Assembly: GCA_041859375.1 (NCBI GenBank)
Contig: JBHEKP010000287.1
Coordinates: forward strand, 1 to 20,230
DNA length: 20,230 bases
From: JBHEKP01 sp041859375
Lineage (GTDB): Bacteria; Hydrogenedentota; Hydrogenedentia; Hydrogenedentales; CAITNO01
Reading direction: 5' to 3'
Numbering within the stretch: the first letter of the stretch is position 1; every line of letters begins with the position of its first letter. Below the pieces are notes generated by a model. The model was not told where the DNA came from, did no database searches, and was given only the letters and a program-made list of their open reading frames with translations. A program made the translations under genes and the position numbers. This document shows, in pieces, positions 1 through 7,864 of this stretch.

Positions 1-167
1 GGCCAAAACAAAATTTCATACCAAACGGCCATGGTCCGCCAGAATATTGTATCTTGCCGTTCATTATATGACCTTCCGATGTTATTCCCTTATGGCTCTG
101 CTATGATTTGAGTTTCTTTGCTGGTTTCCACGGATTGCCGCTGTGGCAAACTCCGGATCAACAACAA

Positions 168-188
168 ATGCGAAGTTCAACTTCGCAT
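168..188. repeat. Perfect palindrome 1 (REP-like hairpin)
   Basis: A 10-bp arm (ATGCGAAGTT, 168-177) is followed by a single C and its exact reverse complement (179-188). It lies 7 bp from a second, longer palindrome, so the pair looks like a tandem REP/BIME-type element in a non-coding stretch. The palindromic symmetry is seen directly. The REP label is inference, because a genome-wide copy number cannot be checked from this window. Confidence 0.6.
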
Positions 189-195
189 GCATACC

Positions 196-220
196 CGTCA
201 CCAAGTGTAACTTGGTGACG
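196..220. repeat. Perfect palindrome 2 (REP-like hairpin)
   Basis: An 11-bp arm (CGTCACCAAGT, 196-206), a 3-nt loop (GTA, 207-209) and the exact complementary arm (210-220) form a strong hairpin. It has no following T tract on either strand, which argues against a simple intrinsic terminator. With the palindrome at 168-188 it forms a two-hairpin unit of 53 bp, as in bacterial interspersed mosaic elements. Confidence 0.6.
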
Positions 221-592
221 AGATTAGTCCTGTTGTCAGTCATTATTGCTAGCTGGTTCGCCGCCAGCGGGGAGGCAGAGACACGCCAAAGCGCCAACAA
301 CCCGCCGGGTTGACCATCCCTTAAGTCCTCCTTGTGCAGGGGGATTTAGGGGGATGCTGGACGCCCGTCCCCGTCCCCGCCATTCCATCACCAGCCATTC
401 AAACCCCTCATGATTCGACTGTCAAAGGCTTCCAACTTCTTCAGGTCATTCTACTGTTCTCAGCCGTATGGCGCAAGCAGTGCGCGGGGCCTCGAATCGC
501 CGGATATGGCCGGGACAGTCAATCTGCCTGGCGCGATCCAAAGTGATGGGACATGGACTTGGCGTGTGTCACGGTTTGCATTCCGGGGATTT
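221..592. other. Intergenic stretch without a supported gene
   Basis: Short open frames exist on both strands, but none has a ribosome-binding site, a recognisable domain or convincing protein-like composition. A purine-rich run near 340-357 (GGGGGATTTAGGGGGAT) resembles the low-complexity intergenic filler found between genes elsewhere in repeat-rich genomes. I see no tRNA, riboswitch or terminator here. Confidence 0.5.
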
Positions 593-813
593 TCACGCGA
601 AGGCGCGAAGGCGCGAAGAATGAAAAGAGGGGGAGGAAGTTCACGCGAAGGCGCGGAGGGCGCGAAGGAAGGAAGACGAGCGGACACGGGGGTCCGCCCC
701 TACAAGAAATTTTCCAGTGTGGTTCCGTGCGTTCGCCCCGGCAAGAAATTTTCCAGTGTGGTTCCGTGTCTATGTGTGAGGATTCGGGGGGGGGCACGCG
801 AAGGCGCGAAGAA
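593..813. repeat. Dispersed GCGAAGG-type intergenic repeats (three copies)
   Basis: Three copies of a unit starting (T)CACGCGAAGGCGCG are visible at 593-620, 641-668 and 795-813. Within copies the subunit GGCGCGAA is itself iterated. The copies sit between unrelated filler, not at fixed spacing, so this is not a CRISPR array. A related but different CACGGAGGCACGG-type run follows at about 822-866. The long open frame crossing this region into the hydrolase gene is an artefact of GC-rich repeats lacking stops. Confidence 0.65.
703..768. repeat. Perfect 27-bp direct repeat, two copies
   Basis: The 27-bp unit beginning CAAGAAATTTTCCAG and ending GGTTCCGTG occurs at 703-729 and again at 742-768 with no mismatch. 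The start-to-start distance is 39 bp. Both copies are preceded by a CGCCCC box, so the duplicated unit may be longer and slightly diverged. It lies inside the GCGAAGG repeat zone. No flanking transposase gene is visible. Confidence 0.75.
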
Positions 814-920
814 GAAAGGAATTTTCACACGGAGATAGTGTGTTCAGAGGCACGGAGGCACGGGAGGGATGACGAAGGGGATTATAAGGGGTGCAAAATG
901 GGGTCAACCCGCGGGGAGAA

Positions 921-949
921 TTGCGCCGGGGGCGCGGGGCGGCTATTAT
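921..949 (+). promoter_or_regulatory. Sigma70-type promoter for the alpha/beta hydrolase
   Basis: A -35-like TTGCGC (921-926) is separated by 17 bp from a -10-like TATTAT (944-949). The predicted start would lie near 956, giving a leader of about 29 nt that contains the Shine-Dalgarno GAGGAGG just before the ATG at 985. The geometry matches the promoter proposed at 10571-10599 (TTGCGG, 17 bp, TACAAT). Predicted by eye only. Confidence 0.45.
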
Positions 950-984
950 TGGGGAAGAGCCTGAAACCAGAGGAGGCCGGGACC

Positions 985-1818
985 ATGCGGCAGGAATATG
1001 AGTTTGACGCGCGGGACGGGATGCGTTTGTACGGGCAGACGTGGCTGCCGGAGGGGGCGGTGCGGGGGCGGGTGGTGCTGCTGCACGGGTTTGGCGACCA
1101 CAGCGCGCGGTACGGGCATGTGGCGGAGCATCTGAACGGGGCGGGCTTTGCGGTGCACGCGTATGACCAGCGGGGCCACGGCCGTTCGCCGGGGCGGCGG
1201 GCGTATGTGGCGCGGTTTGATGATTTTCTGGATGATTTGGACGCGTTTTTGGCGCAGGCGGGCGCGGCGGAATGGCGGGAGCCGTGGTTTATGATGGGCC
1301 ACAGCATGGGGGGGATGGTGCTGACGCGCTTTTTGCAGACGCGCAATCCCGCGTGCCGGGGGGCGGTGTTCAGCAGCCCGTTCCTTGGCTTCACGGACGA
1401 TGTGCCCCCGGCGCTGCTGAAGCTGGCGGGGGTGATTTCCTCGGTGCTTCCGTGGCTTCCGGTGGGCAGGGTGGAGAACTCGGGGCTTTCCCGGGAGCCC
1501 GCGGTGGCGGCGGCGGCGGACAAGGATCCGCTCGCGTTTCACGGGCGGGTGGCGGCGCGCACGGGCGCGGAGTTTCAGCGTGCGATTGCCGCGGCGGAGG
1601 CGGCCTACGGGAAGATCACGCTGCCCGCGCTGGTTTTTCACGGCACGGCGGACCGGATTGTGCCGTGCCGGGGCAGCCGGACGCTTTTTGAGCGGATGGG
1701 ATCGGCGGACAAAACGCTGAAGATGCACGAGGGCGGCTTCCACGAGTTGTGGAACGACATCTGCAAGGAGGAGGTGCTGGCGGATGTGACGGCGTGGCTG
1801 GGGCAGCGCCTGGGCTGA
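985..1818 (+). CDS. Alpha/beta hydrolase, monoacylglycerol-lipase-like (S33/Hydrolase_4 type)
   Basis: This 277-aa protein is a cytosolic serine hydrolase (no signal peptide) likely to cleave an ester bond in a monoacylglycerol, lysophospholipid or similar substrate. The nucleophile elbow GHSMGG places the catalytic serine at residue 107. The acid is probably D223 in GTADRIVP and the base H253 in GGFHELWND. An HGFGDHS oxyanion motif lies near residue 34, and the DQRGHGRS segment is typical of the lysophospholipase/monoglyceride-lipase branch. The ATG at 985 was chosen because GAGGAGG stands about 8 nt upstream and homology starts at once; the open frame continues upstream only through repeats. 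It appears monocistronic or loosely linked to the next gene, 107 bp away. The exact substrate cannot be told from sequence. Confidence 0.9.
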   Translation: MRQEYEFDARDGMRLYGQTWLPEGAVRGRVVLLHGFGDHSARYGHVAEHLNGAGFAVHAYDQRGHGRSPGRRAYVARFDDFLDDLDAFLAQAGAAEWREPWFMMGHSMGGMVLTRFLQTRNPACRGAVFSSPFLGFTDDVPPALLKLAGVISSVLPWLPVGRVENSGLSREPAVAAAADKDPLAFHGRVAARTGAEFQRAIAAAEAAYGKITLPALVFHGTADRIVPCRGSRTLFERMGSADKTLKMHEGGFHELWNDICKEEVLADVTAWLGQRLG

Positions 1819-1925
1819 TGCGCCGCCGCCGTGGTTGGAACCCGGCGGGGCGAATCGGCGATGATATGTCCCAAGGATGACCGGAAACAGCGTTTTTGCG
1901 GTGGTGACAACACAGGAGAATTTCC

Positions 1926-2915
1926 ATGAACCGCTTATTTGTCGTGATGATGCTGGCCGCATGCCTGGCCTTTTCCGCGGCGGCTTCGGCGCAGGCCCCG
2001 GTGAAGGCCGCGGTGGTGACCGACGGCATATCCGAATTTTGGACGCAGTTCCGCGAGGCGTCGGACAAGGAGGGTGCGGACGCCGGGGTGGCCCTGGATG
2101 TCAAGATGCCCTCGCCCGCGACGCCGGAGCAGCAGCAGCAGATCATCCAGCAGCTTGTGGACGGCGGCGCTTCCATTGTGGCGGTGTGCCCGGTGGAGCC
2201 GGAGAAGCAGGCGGCTTACCTCAAGTCGCTTTCGGGCCGGGTGTCGCTGATCCTGCTGATGAAGGACGGGGCGGACAGCGGCTGCAAGGCCTGGGTGGGG
2301 GTGGAACCGAAGGACACGGGCCTCGCCGCTGCGGAGCTCACGGCGTCGTCGGTGCCCGGCGGGCTGAAGGTGGCGGTGTTTTTGAAGGACAAGGAGGACG
2401 CCGCCGACAAGGCGTTTCTTGCGGGCCTTGAGGAGGGGCTGAAGGCCGGCGACTATCTCATGGACGTGGTTCAGGAGGACAAGGGCGACCGGAGCCTCAC
2501 GGCGGCCCACGCGGCTGAGCTGATGGACAAGCGCCCGGAACTGGCCTGCTACATCGGATCGCGCCCCCATCATGTGCCGGTGATTCTGAAGGCCGCGCGC
2601 GAGATGAAGCGGGCGGGCGTGATCGGGCTGGTGGGCCCCGGTGACAACAGCCCCGACACCCGCGCGGCGCTGAAGACCGGCGAAATCACGGGGCTGATCC
2701 GGATTGACGGCGGCGAGGCCGCCCGCCAGACCTTTGCGGCGGTGAAGGGGGTTGCCGCCGGGGGCGGGCCCGCCGACGGCCGTTACCCGGTGAAGCCAGT
2801 TGCGGAAAAAACGCCCGCGGTGCGCGGACTACAGGACAAGATCAATGCCCTACAAGCGCCTTGGGATACTCAAAACACTCCCATCATCAACATGCCCCAG
2901 CCCTCCTTCGAGTGA
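1926..2915 (+). CDS. Secreted sugar-type substrate-binding protein (periplasmic-binding type 1 fold)
   Basis: This 329-aa protein has a clear Sec signal peptide: a basic start (MNRLF), a hydrophobic core, and an AxA site with likely cleavage after A24. The mature part follows the ribose/LacI-type binding-protein plan. It has an early VTDGISEFWTQFREA strand-helix, a QQQIIQQLVDGGASIVAV segment typical of this family, and a second lobe with GVIGLVGPGDNSPD. Such proteins bind a sugar or related ligand in the periplasm and usually feed an ABC permease, but no permease or ATPase gene is nearby, so it may serve distant transporter genes or act as a sensor. A ribosome-binding site (AGGAGA) lies about 7 nt before the ATG. 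Its last 71 bp overlap the reading frame of the following gene, which makes the C-terminus and that gene's start slightly uncertain. Confidence 0.8.
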   Translation: MNRLFVVMMLAACLAFSAAASAQAPVKAAVVTDGISEFWTQFREASDKEGADAGVALDVKMPSPATPEQQQQIIQQLVDGGASIVAVCPVEPEKQAAYLKSLSGRVSLILLMKDGADSGCKAWVGVEPKDTGLAAAELTASSVPGGLKVAVFLKDKEDAADKAFLAGLEEGLKAGDYLMDVVQEDKGDRSLTAAHAAELMDKRPELACYIGSRPHHVPVILKAAREMKRAGVIGLVGPGDNSPDTRAALKTGEITGLIRIDGGEAARQTFAAVKGVAAGGGPADGRYPVKPVAEKTPAVRGLQDKINALQAPWDTQNTPIINMPQPSFE

Positions 2916-5103
2916 GGCGGCGGAGCAGACGCTTTTCGACGCCGGTGAACTGGCGAAATGGGCGCTCTCCGACGATCCGCTGGAGAACGGATGGCAGTCC
3001 GTTCCGCCGCGCCTGCGGCGCACGGACGACGGGGTGGCGCTTATCGGCCATTTCGAGGACATCCGGCGCATAGACAACCTGGACCGGTCGCAGCCGGAAT
3101 TCTGGGCGGCCCTGACCACGCGCAACCTGGAGGGCGGCCCCTTTCCGGTTGACCTTGGCCGGACCCCCGTGGTCGAGGCGACGTACCGCTGCCTCAGCTC
3201 CAAGGCGATGCCCGCGCTGGTGCTGCATTATCCCGGCGGCGAGCGCCTGATCCATCTGGAGCCGTCCCGGGAGTGGCAGACGGCGGCGGCGCTGGTTTCC
3301 CACGACGGGTTCCCGGCGTCGCTGGACTGGATGGGCGTGCGCCTTTACTCGGCGTGGCGCAACACGGAGTCGCTGGAAATCCAGTCGATCCGCTTCCGGG
3401 CGCTGACCCCGGAGGAGTCGGCCTTCTGCGCCGGCCGCATTTCTGTGCTGCGGAGCGCGCCGCCCCTTCCCGCGTCCAGCCCGGCGCTGGATTTCTTCCC
3501 CTTCGGCGTGTTCATGAACGCCCAGTCGGCCAGCCGGCTGGCGGATTTGATGGACGTGTCCTTCCACGACTACTGGCGGCTGGCCTTCGAGGACATCACC
3601 CGGCACCACCACAACTGCGTGGCCCTTGAGGACGCCTCGTCCCTTGACGCCGCCGCCGCCGCGGACCTGCTTGCGCTGGCGGAATCCTTCGACCTGAAAA
3701 TCGTGCCGCTTTTCGACTGGCCCTGGAAGGACGCGGGGGAGCTGGAGAGGCAGGCGGATTTGATGACGGCGCCCTTTGCCAAGTCGCCCTCGGTGGTGGC
3801 CTGGGGCGCCAACACGCCGCCGCAGGAGGAGGATGCGGGGGCGCTGCTCGCGCTGCGGTGCCACACCGCCCGCACGGACGGCCTGCGCCCCCTGGCGGTG
3901 CCCTTTCCGGACCCCGGCGCGCTGTCGCTCCACGGGGCCATGCCGGGATTGAAGTGGTTTAATTACCTCAAGTCGGACGCCGCCTGGTCCATCGGCAAGG
4001 CGGTGCGCACCCACGCCGCCGTGGCCCCCGAGGCGCCGCTCTGGGTGACGGTGCCCGGATTTGTTTCGGCGGGCGGCGCGCCCCGGTGGAACAGCTGCCC
4101 CGAGATGCGCCTGATGCTGAACAAGGTGCTTGCCAACGGGGCGCGGGGCTGGTTCACGCGGGCCTACCACAACGACCCGGTCTGGACGGGCGGCCACTGC
4201 GAGCGGTCGCTGACGGGCCCCTTCCTGACCTTCAGCGATCTTTGGGCCGAGCTGGGCAACCGCATCGAGCGGCTTTCGGTGCTGGCCCCGCTGTTCATGG
4301 GCACGCCCACCGCGGAGCCGCCCCTTGAGGGGTGGACAATCTCGGTCACGGGCCATCCACAGTCGCACCTGCCCCAGGGGATGGACTACGGCGGCGCCTA
4401 CTGGCTGCGCGGCGAGAATTTCCACCTGTGCTACATCGTGAGCAACGACGCGGACCAGGTGGTGTCGGTGAATGTCAGCTTTCCCGGCGAACTTCCGGGC
4501 AGGCTGGAAATCTACGACATGACCGCCTTTGTCCGGTCGCGGGGCTGGCTGCCGATGGACCACACGCGGCACCTGGAAATGTTCCCCGGCCAGGGCCAGC
4601 TGCTGATGATCGCGGAGCCGGAGGTGTGCCTTGAGTGGCGCGACCGCATCGCGCTGCGGGTGCTGGAGGCGGACCGCCGCCAGGTGATGGTGGACCTGGA
4701 CCTTGCGCGGCGCTACGCCCTGGACATCGGCGAGACCGAGGAGACCATCCTCAGCTCCGAGCGGGGCCGGCGCCCGCTGGAGGATGTGGTGCGGGTGCAC
4801 GCGGCGCGGGAGCACCTGCTCAACGCCATTTACGCCACGCCCGCCGTCATCGAGGCGCGGAGCCTGCTGATCAAGGCCAGCTCGATTGTGTGCGGCTGCG
4901 ACGAGGCGCTGAGCCGCCTCCACGGGCGCGGGCGCACCGAGCTGGCCCACGAATTCGGCGTGCGGGTGATTCCGCTGGCGAAGGAGATGACCCAGCTCCG
5001 GCTGCGGCTGCGCCGGGGCGAGGGCCCCGCGATTGTGCGCGAGTGCGAGACGCTGGCGCAGGCGGGCTATTCGCTGCTCAACGAGATTTGGGCCAAGGGC
5101 TGA
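2845..5103 (+). CDS. Large glycosidase-like multidomain protein, family not identified
   Basis: About 752 aa from the ATG at 2845. Roughly residues 50-210 look like a beta-sandwich of the carbohydrate-binding kind, closing with an IRFRALTPEE-type strand. Roughly 215-485 alternate strands and helices in a way that suggests a TIM-barrel glycoside hydrolase domain (FGVFMN start, LKIVPLFDWPW, SVVAWGANTP, LKWFNYLKSD, LWVTVPGF, GARGWFTRAYH). A further beta domain and a helical C-terminus follow. I see no signal peptide or named catalytic motif, so substrate and family stay open. The start is doubtful: the 2845 ATG lies 71 bp inside the preceding gene and lacks a good ribosome-binding site. No in-frame ATG or GTG occurs just after 2915; the only other upstream option is TTG at 2800. 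A frameshift or sequence error near 2880-2915 is possible. Convergent with the oxidoreductase gene only 11 bp downstream. Confidence 0.7.
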   Translation: MPYKRLGILKTLPSSTCPSPPSSEAAEQTLFDAGELAKWALSDDPLENGWQSVPPRLRRTDDGVALIGHFEDIRRIDNLDRSQPEFWAALTTRNLEGGPFPVDLGRTPVVEATYRCLSSKAMPALVLHYPGGERLIHLEPSREWQTAAALVSHDGFPASLDWMGVRLYSAWRNTESLEIQSIRFRALTPEESAFCAGRISVLRSAPPLPASSPALDFFPFGVFMNAQSASRLADLMDVSFHDYWRLAFEDITRHHHNCVALEDASSLDAAAAADLLALAESFDLKIVPLFDWPWKDAGELERQADLMTAPFAKSPSVVAWGANTPPQEEDAGALLALRCHTARTDGLRPLAVPFPDPGALSLHGAMPGLKWFNYLKSDAAWSIGKAVRTHAAVAPEAPLWVTVPGFVSAGGAPRWNSCPEMRLMLNKVLANGARGWFTRAYHNDPVWTGGHCERSLTGPFLTFSDLWAELGNRIERLSVLAPLFMGTPTAEPPLEGWTISVTGHPQSHLPQGMDYGGAYWLRGENFHLCYIVSNDADQVVSVNVSFPGELPGRLEIYDMTAFVRSRGWLPMDHTRHLEMFPGQGQLLMIAEPEVCLEWRDRIALRVLEADRRQVMVDLDLARRYALDIGETEETILSSERGRRPLEDVVRVHAAREHLLNAIYATPAVIEARSLLIKASSIVCGCDEALSRLHGRGRTELAHEFGVRVIPLAKEMTQLRLRLRRGEGPAIVRECETLAQAGYSLLNEIWAKG

Positions 5104-5114
5104 GCGTCCGGGGA

Positions 5115-6431
5115 TCAGCCCCTTCTGCCGTATCCGAGCTCCCAGGGGCCGCGGTACTCGCAGGCCACCATCGCGTCGGCGGCCGGATTGCCCACGGCCA
5201 CCTCCTTCTCGGTGTCCCAGTGGATTTCGCTCTTCGAGCGGAATGCGAGGTTGCCCAGGTGGGCGATGGTGGACACGTAGTGGCCCACCTCCAGGTTCTC
5301 CACGGGGTTCTCCCGCGATTTCACGCAGTCCAGGAAGTTGCGCACATGGGCGGGTCGCGCGTCCTTCCCCTCGGGCTGTTTGATTTCCTCCAGGCTCTTC
5401 TTCTTCGGCTCGGGGGTCACGGTCCATCCGTGCTCGCTGACGATGAGGGTGCCCTCGCTGCCGCTGAAGAGCATGCCGTGGGGCTGGTTGCCCGGCCCCA
5501 CCCCGCCCTGAATCTGGTGCTCGAAGATGAGCGAGTAGCTCGGGAAGTCGTAGACCGCCACCTGCGTGTCGGGCGTCTCCGAGTTGTCCTGGAGCACGTG
5601 CTTGCCGCCGAGGGAGCTCACGCGCAGCGGGGGCTCCGGTCCCATGGCCCAGAGGCACACGTTCAGCAGGTGCACGCCCCAGTCGGTCATGAGGCCGCCC
5701 GCGTAGTCCCAGAACCAGCGGAAGTTGAAGTGGAAGCGGTTCTTGTTGAAGGGCCGCAGCGGCGCGGGTCCGAGCCACATGTCGTAGTCCACGCCGTCGG
5801 GCGGCGCGGAGTCGGGCGGGTTGCCGATGCCGCCGAGCCAGTCGAGATAGGCCCAGCAGCGGACCATGCGCACCTTGCCCAGTTTCCCCGACTGGACGAA
5901 TTCCACCGCGTCTCGGTAGTGCGCGCCGCTGCGCCAGTGGGTGCCCATCTGGACCACCCGGTTGAATTTTTTGGCCGCCTCCAGCATGGCGCGGCCCTCG
6001 TCGATGGAGCGGCCGAGGGGTTTCTCGACGTACACGTCCTTGCCGGACTCGCAGGCGTAGATGGTGGGCAGGGCGTGCCAGTGGTCCGGGGTGCACACGA
6101 GCACCACGTCCACGTCGTTGCGGTCGATGACCCGCCGGAAGTCCTTGACCGTGTCGGGCAGTTTTCCGCGCAGCCCCTCCACCTGGTTGGCGCGGCGCGC
6201 GATCATCGCGTCGTCCACGTCGCAGATGATCGGGCAGTCCACCTCGGGGTTGAGGAGGAAGCAGGCCAGGTCCGCCTCGGAGATGCCGCCGCAGCCTATC
6301 AGCCCCACGCGCACCTTTTCGCTGGGGGGCACCACCGCGTCCTGCGCGCGGGCGGTGGAGAGGGCGAAGGGCACCGAGGCCATGCCCAGGGCGGAAGCGG
6401 TGAGGAAACTGCGGCGGTTCAATGCGTCCAT
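5115..6431 (-). CDS. TAT-exported Gfo/Idh/MocA-family oxidoreductase
   Basis: This 438-aa protein begins with a twin-arginine leader (NRRSFL at residues 5-10, hydrophobic stretch, ARA-Q cleavage after A29). It is therefore predicted to be exported folded with its cofactor. The N-terminal Rossmann domain shows VGLIGCGGIS for NAD(P) binding, VLVCTPDHWH and the family EKPLG motif. The C-terminal domain has the MTDWGVHLLN segment, whose histidine is typical of the active site. Family members oxidise or reduce sugars, inositols and glycosides; exported forms are very common in Planctomycetota and relatives. The start at 6431 was chosen over an upstream in-frame alternative at 6512 because GGAGG lies about 8 nt before it and the TAT motif then sits at the proper distance. 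It follows paralogue C after 125 bp and may have its own promoter. Substrate unknown. Confidence 0.92.
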   Translation of the reverse strand: MDALNRRSFLTASALGMASVPFALSTARAQDAVVPPSEKVRVGLIGCGGISEADLACFLLNPEVDCPIICDVDDAMIARRANQVEGLRGKLPDTVKDFRRVIDRNDVDVVLVCTPDHWHALPTIYACESGKDVYVEKPLGRSIDEGRAMLEAAKKFNRVVQMGTHWRSGAHYRDAVEFVQSGKLGKVRMVRCWAYLDWLGGIGNPPDSAPPDGVDYDMWLGPAPLRPFNKNRFHFNFRWFWDYAGGLMTDWGVHLLNVCLWAMGPEPPLRVSSLGGKHVLQDNSETPDTQVAVYDFPSYSLIFEHQIQGGVGPGNQPHGMLFSGSEGTLIVSEHGWTVTPEPKKKSLEEIKQPEGKDARPAHVRNFLDCVKSRENPVENLEVGHYVSTIAHLGNLAFRSKSEIHWDTEKEVAVGNPAADAMVACEYRGPWELGYGRRG

Positions 6432-6479
6432 GGTCAATGCCTCCAGGGGTTGGCGTGAGGGGTCACAGGGCACGCCGAT

Positions 6480-6509
6480 ATTCTGCGTCCGGTTTGCGGC
6501 GCTTTTCAA
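6480..6509 (-). promoter_or_regulatory. Possible promoter for the Gfo/Idh/MocA gene
   Basis: On the minus strand a TTGAAA (-35, at 6504-6509) is followed after 18 bp by CAGAAT (-10, at 6480-6485). This would start transcription about 40 nt before the ATG at 6431. The -10 match is only 4 of 6, so this is a weak call. It would let the oxidoreductase be expressed apart from the upstream paralogue operon. Confidence 0.3.
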
Positions 6510-6556
6510 CACCGCGCGGGGGCGGCGAAAAACCGGCCGCGCCCCGCCGTGCCCGT

Positions 6557-7828
6557 TTACTCCAGGTAACGGCGTTTTGATTCCCTGTCTTCGGCGTCGG
6601 CGGATTCGTCGAGCAGGTCGTCCGCCGTTTCCACCAGCACCACCTTCACCGACTCCTCGGGCAGTTCATGCTCGAAGGAAACCTGGTAGGGGAAACCCTC
6701 GGCGACGAGGCGGCGGATGAGCTCGTGCATGTCGCCGCACCAGCGCTGCTCCTGCAGGGCGAGATGGGCGCGCTCCGCCAGGGTCAGCGGGGCGGCGGGA
6801 TCCGCGCCCGCGGGGCGCTCGTGCACGACCTCAAAGGCCATCTGATGGTTTTTGTGCATCGCCACGCGCAATTGTTCGCCGCCGGGCACGCGCAGCACGG
6901 CGGTGTTCACCGTCCCATCCCCACCGAAGCCACGGAGTGTTTCGTAACCCATTTCCTGGAGGTTGCGCAGCAGTGACCGGGAAAGGCCCTCCTGCCATGA
7001 GGCGTCCAGCACGGCCTGGTTGATTTCCCCCCGGAGGGTTTCCGCGCGCCTTTCGATCAGTGCGGCGCCGCCCCCGCCGACATCGTCCGATTCGAGCATC
7101 GTTTCCAATTGTGCCCGCAGGGCAATGATCTCGTCCCGGCCTGATGTGTCCTCCGGCAGGGCAAGGGCGAGCTGTTCCGCGTGGAGGATGACGTCGAGCG
7201 CAGCCTCCAGCCGGTCCCGGAGCGCGGCCTGGCGCGCGCGGCGCGCCTCCAGGTCCGACGCAAAGGCCGACAGGGTCGCACGGAGCGTGTCGCGGAATCC
7301 CTCCAGCTCGTGCCGGTCCGGCGTGTCGCCCTCGGCGAGGCGTGCGCGCATGCGTTTGAGCTGATCCTCCAGGCGCGGCACCGGCGAACCCTTGGCGGCG
7401 CGCAGCACGGCGGGGAGTTCCTTCAGCACCCCCGCGAATTCGCGGAGGGCGGCGTCGGACCGGGCCGGGGAAATTCGGCTTTCGCCCAGTTTCAGTTGCG
7501 CCCGCGCCTCCGGCGCCAGCGGATGCTCCCCCTCCAGCTTCTGGCGCTGCTCCGCCGCCTCCCCCAGCGCCAGCGCCGCGAGCCGTTTTTCCGAGCCGCG
7601 CACGGCGGACTCGGCGGCGGACATGGCCGCCATCAGTTCCTGTGTCCGCGCGCAGTAGGCGTGCCACTGGACGAGACGCTCTTTTTCCCGCTGCTGTTTT
7701 TCCATGGCGGCGGCCACGCAGCCGTCCATCACCACCTTCACCGAAACCGCCAGCCCCGCGGCGCTGGAGATCGCCAGCAGGCCGCCTGTCCCCGGAACCA
7801 CCAGGGAAAAGATGGTATGTCCGCTCAT
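6557..7828 (-). CDS. Paralogue C of an unrecognised three-member tandem family
   Basis: 423 aa; I do not recognise the family. Residues 1-45 hold a hydrophobic stretch (around LLAISSAAGLAVSVKVV) that could insert in or lie on a membrane. Residues about 45-260 are Ala/Leu/Arg/Glu-rich and helical, probably coiled coil. Residues about 265-400 form a mixed alpha/beta-like domain with signatures LQEMGYE, LRVPGGEQLRV, HKNHQMAFEVVHERP and WCGDMHELIRRLVAEGF. The tail is acidic and ends SKRRYLE. The start has GGGAGGAAGG in the right place and shares the MSGH opening with paralogue B. It is last in a leftward operon (36 bp after paralogue B). Its middle is nearly identical to paralogue B at DNA level while its N-terminus is unrelated, suggesting recent duplication or gene conversion. 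Function is unknown; context suggests a partner or substrate of the divergent AAA+/kinase operon. Confidence 0.8.
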   Translation of the reverse strand: MSGHTIFSLVVPGTGGLLAISSAAGLAVSVKVVMDGCVAAAMEKQQREKERLVQWHAYCARTQELMAAMSAAESAVRGSEKRLAALALGEAAEQRQKLEGEHPLAPEARAQLKLGESRISPARSDAALREFAGVLKELPAVLRAAKGSPVPRLEDQLKRMRARLAEGDTPDRHELEGFRDTLRATLSAFASDLEARRARQAALRDRLEAALDVILHAEQLALALPEDTSGRDEIIALRAQLETMLESDDVGGGGAALIERRAETLRGEINQAVLDASWQEGLSRSLLRNLQEMGYETLRGFGGDGTVNTAVLRVPGGEQLRVAMHKNHQMAFEVVHERPAGADPAAPLTLAERAHLALQEQRWCGDMHELIRRLVAEGFPYQVSFEHELPEESVKVVLVETADDLLDESADAEDRESKRRYLE

Positions 7829-7864
7829 GTGAGGGCCTTCCTCCCGTGTGTCGCGCCGTGAAAC

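Noticed and set aside
82..300. 72-codon minus-strand open frame in the left intergenic region
   Set aside because: It spans both palindromes and has no ribosome-binding site or protein-like features; the palindromes explain the sequence better.
703..768. CRISPR-like direct repeat
   Set aside because: Only two copies with a 12-bp gap, no array and no cas genes; the size and spacing do not fit CRISPR.
553..984. N-terminal extension of the alpha/beta hydrolase frame
   Set aside because: The added residues come from GCGAAGG and 27-bp repeats; the ATG at 985 has a strong ribosome-binding site and matches the family start.
5106..5125. GGGG-ATCAG-CCCC hairpin between convergent genes as a bidirectional terminator
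   Set aside because: The stem is only 4 bp and lacks a T tract in either direction.
2887..6096. A 1069-codon open frame on the minus strand
   Set aside because: It runs antisense to the glycosidase-like gene and into the oxidoreductase gene in the wrong frame. Its translation is Arg/His/Gly/Pro-rich, as expected from a GC-rich shadow frame, with no domain.
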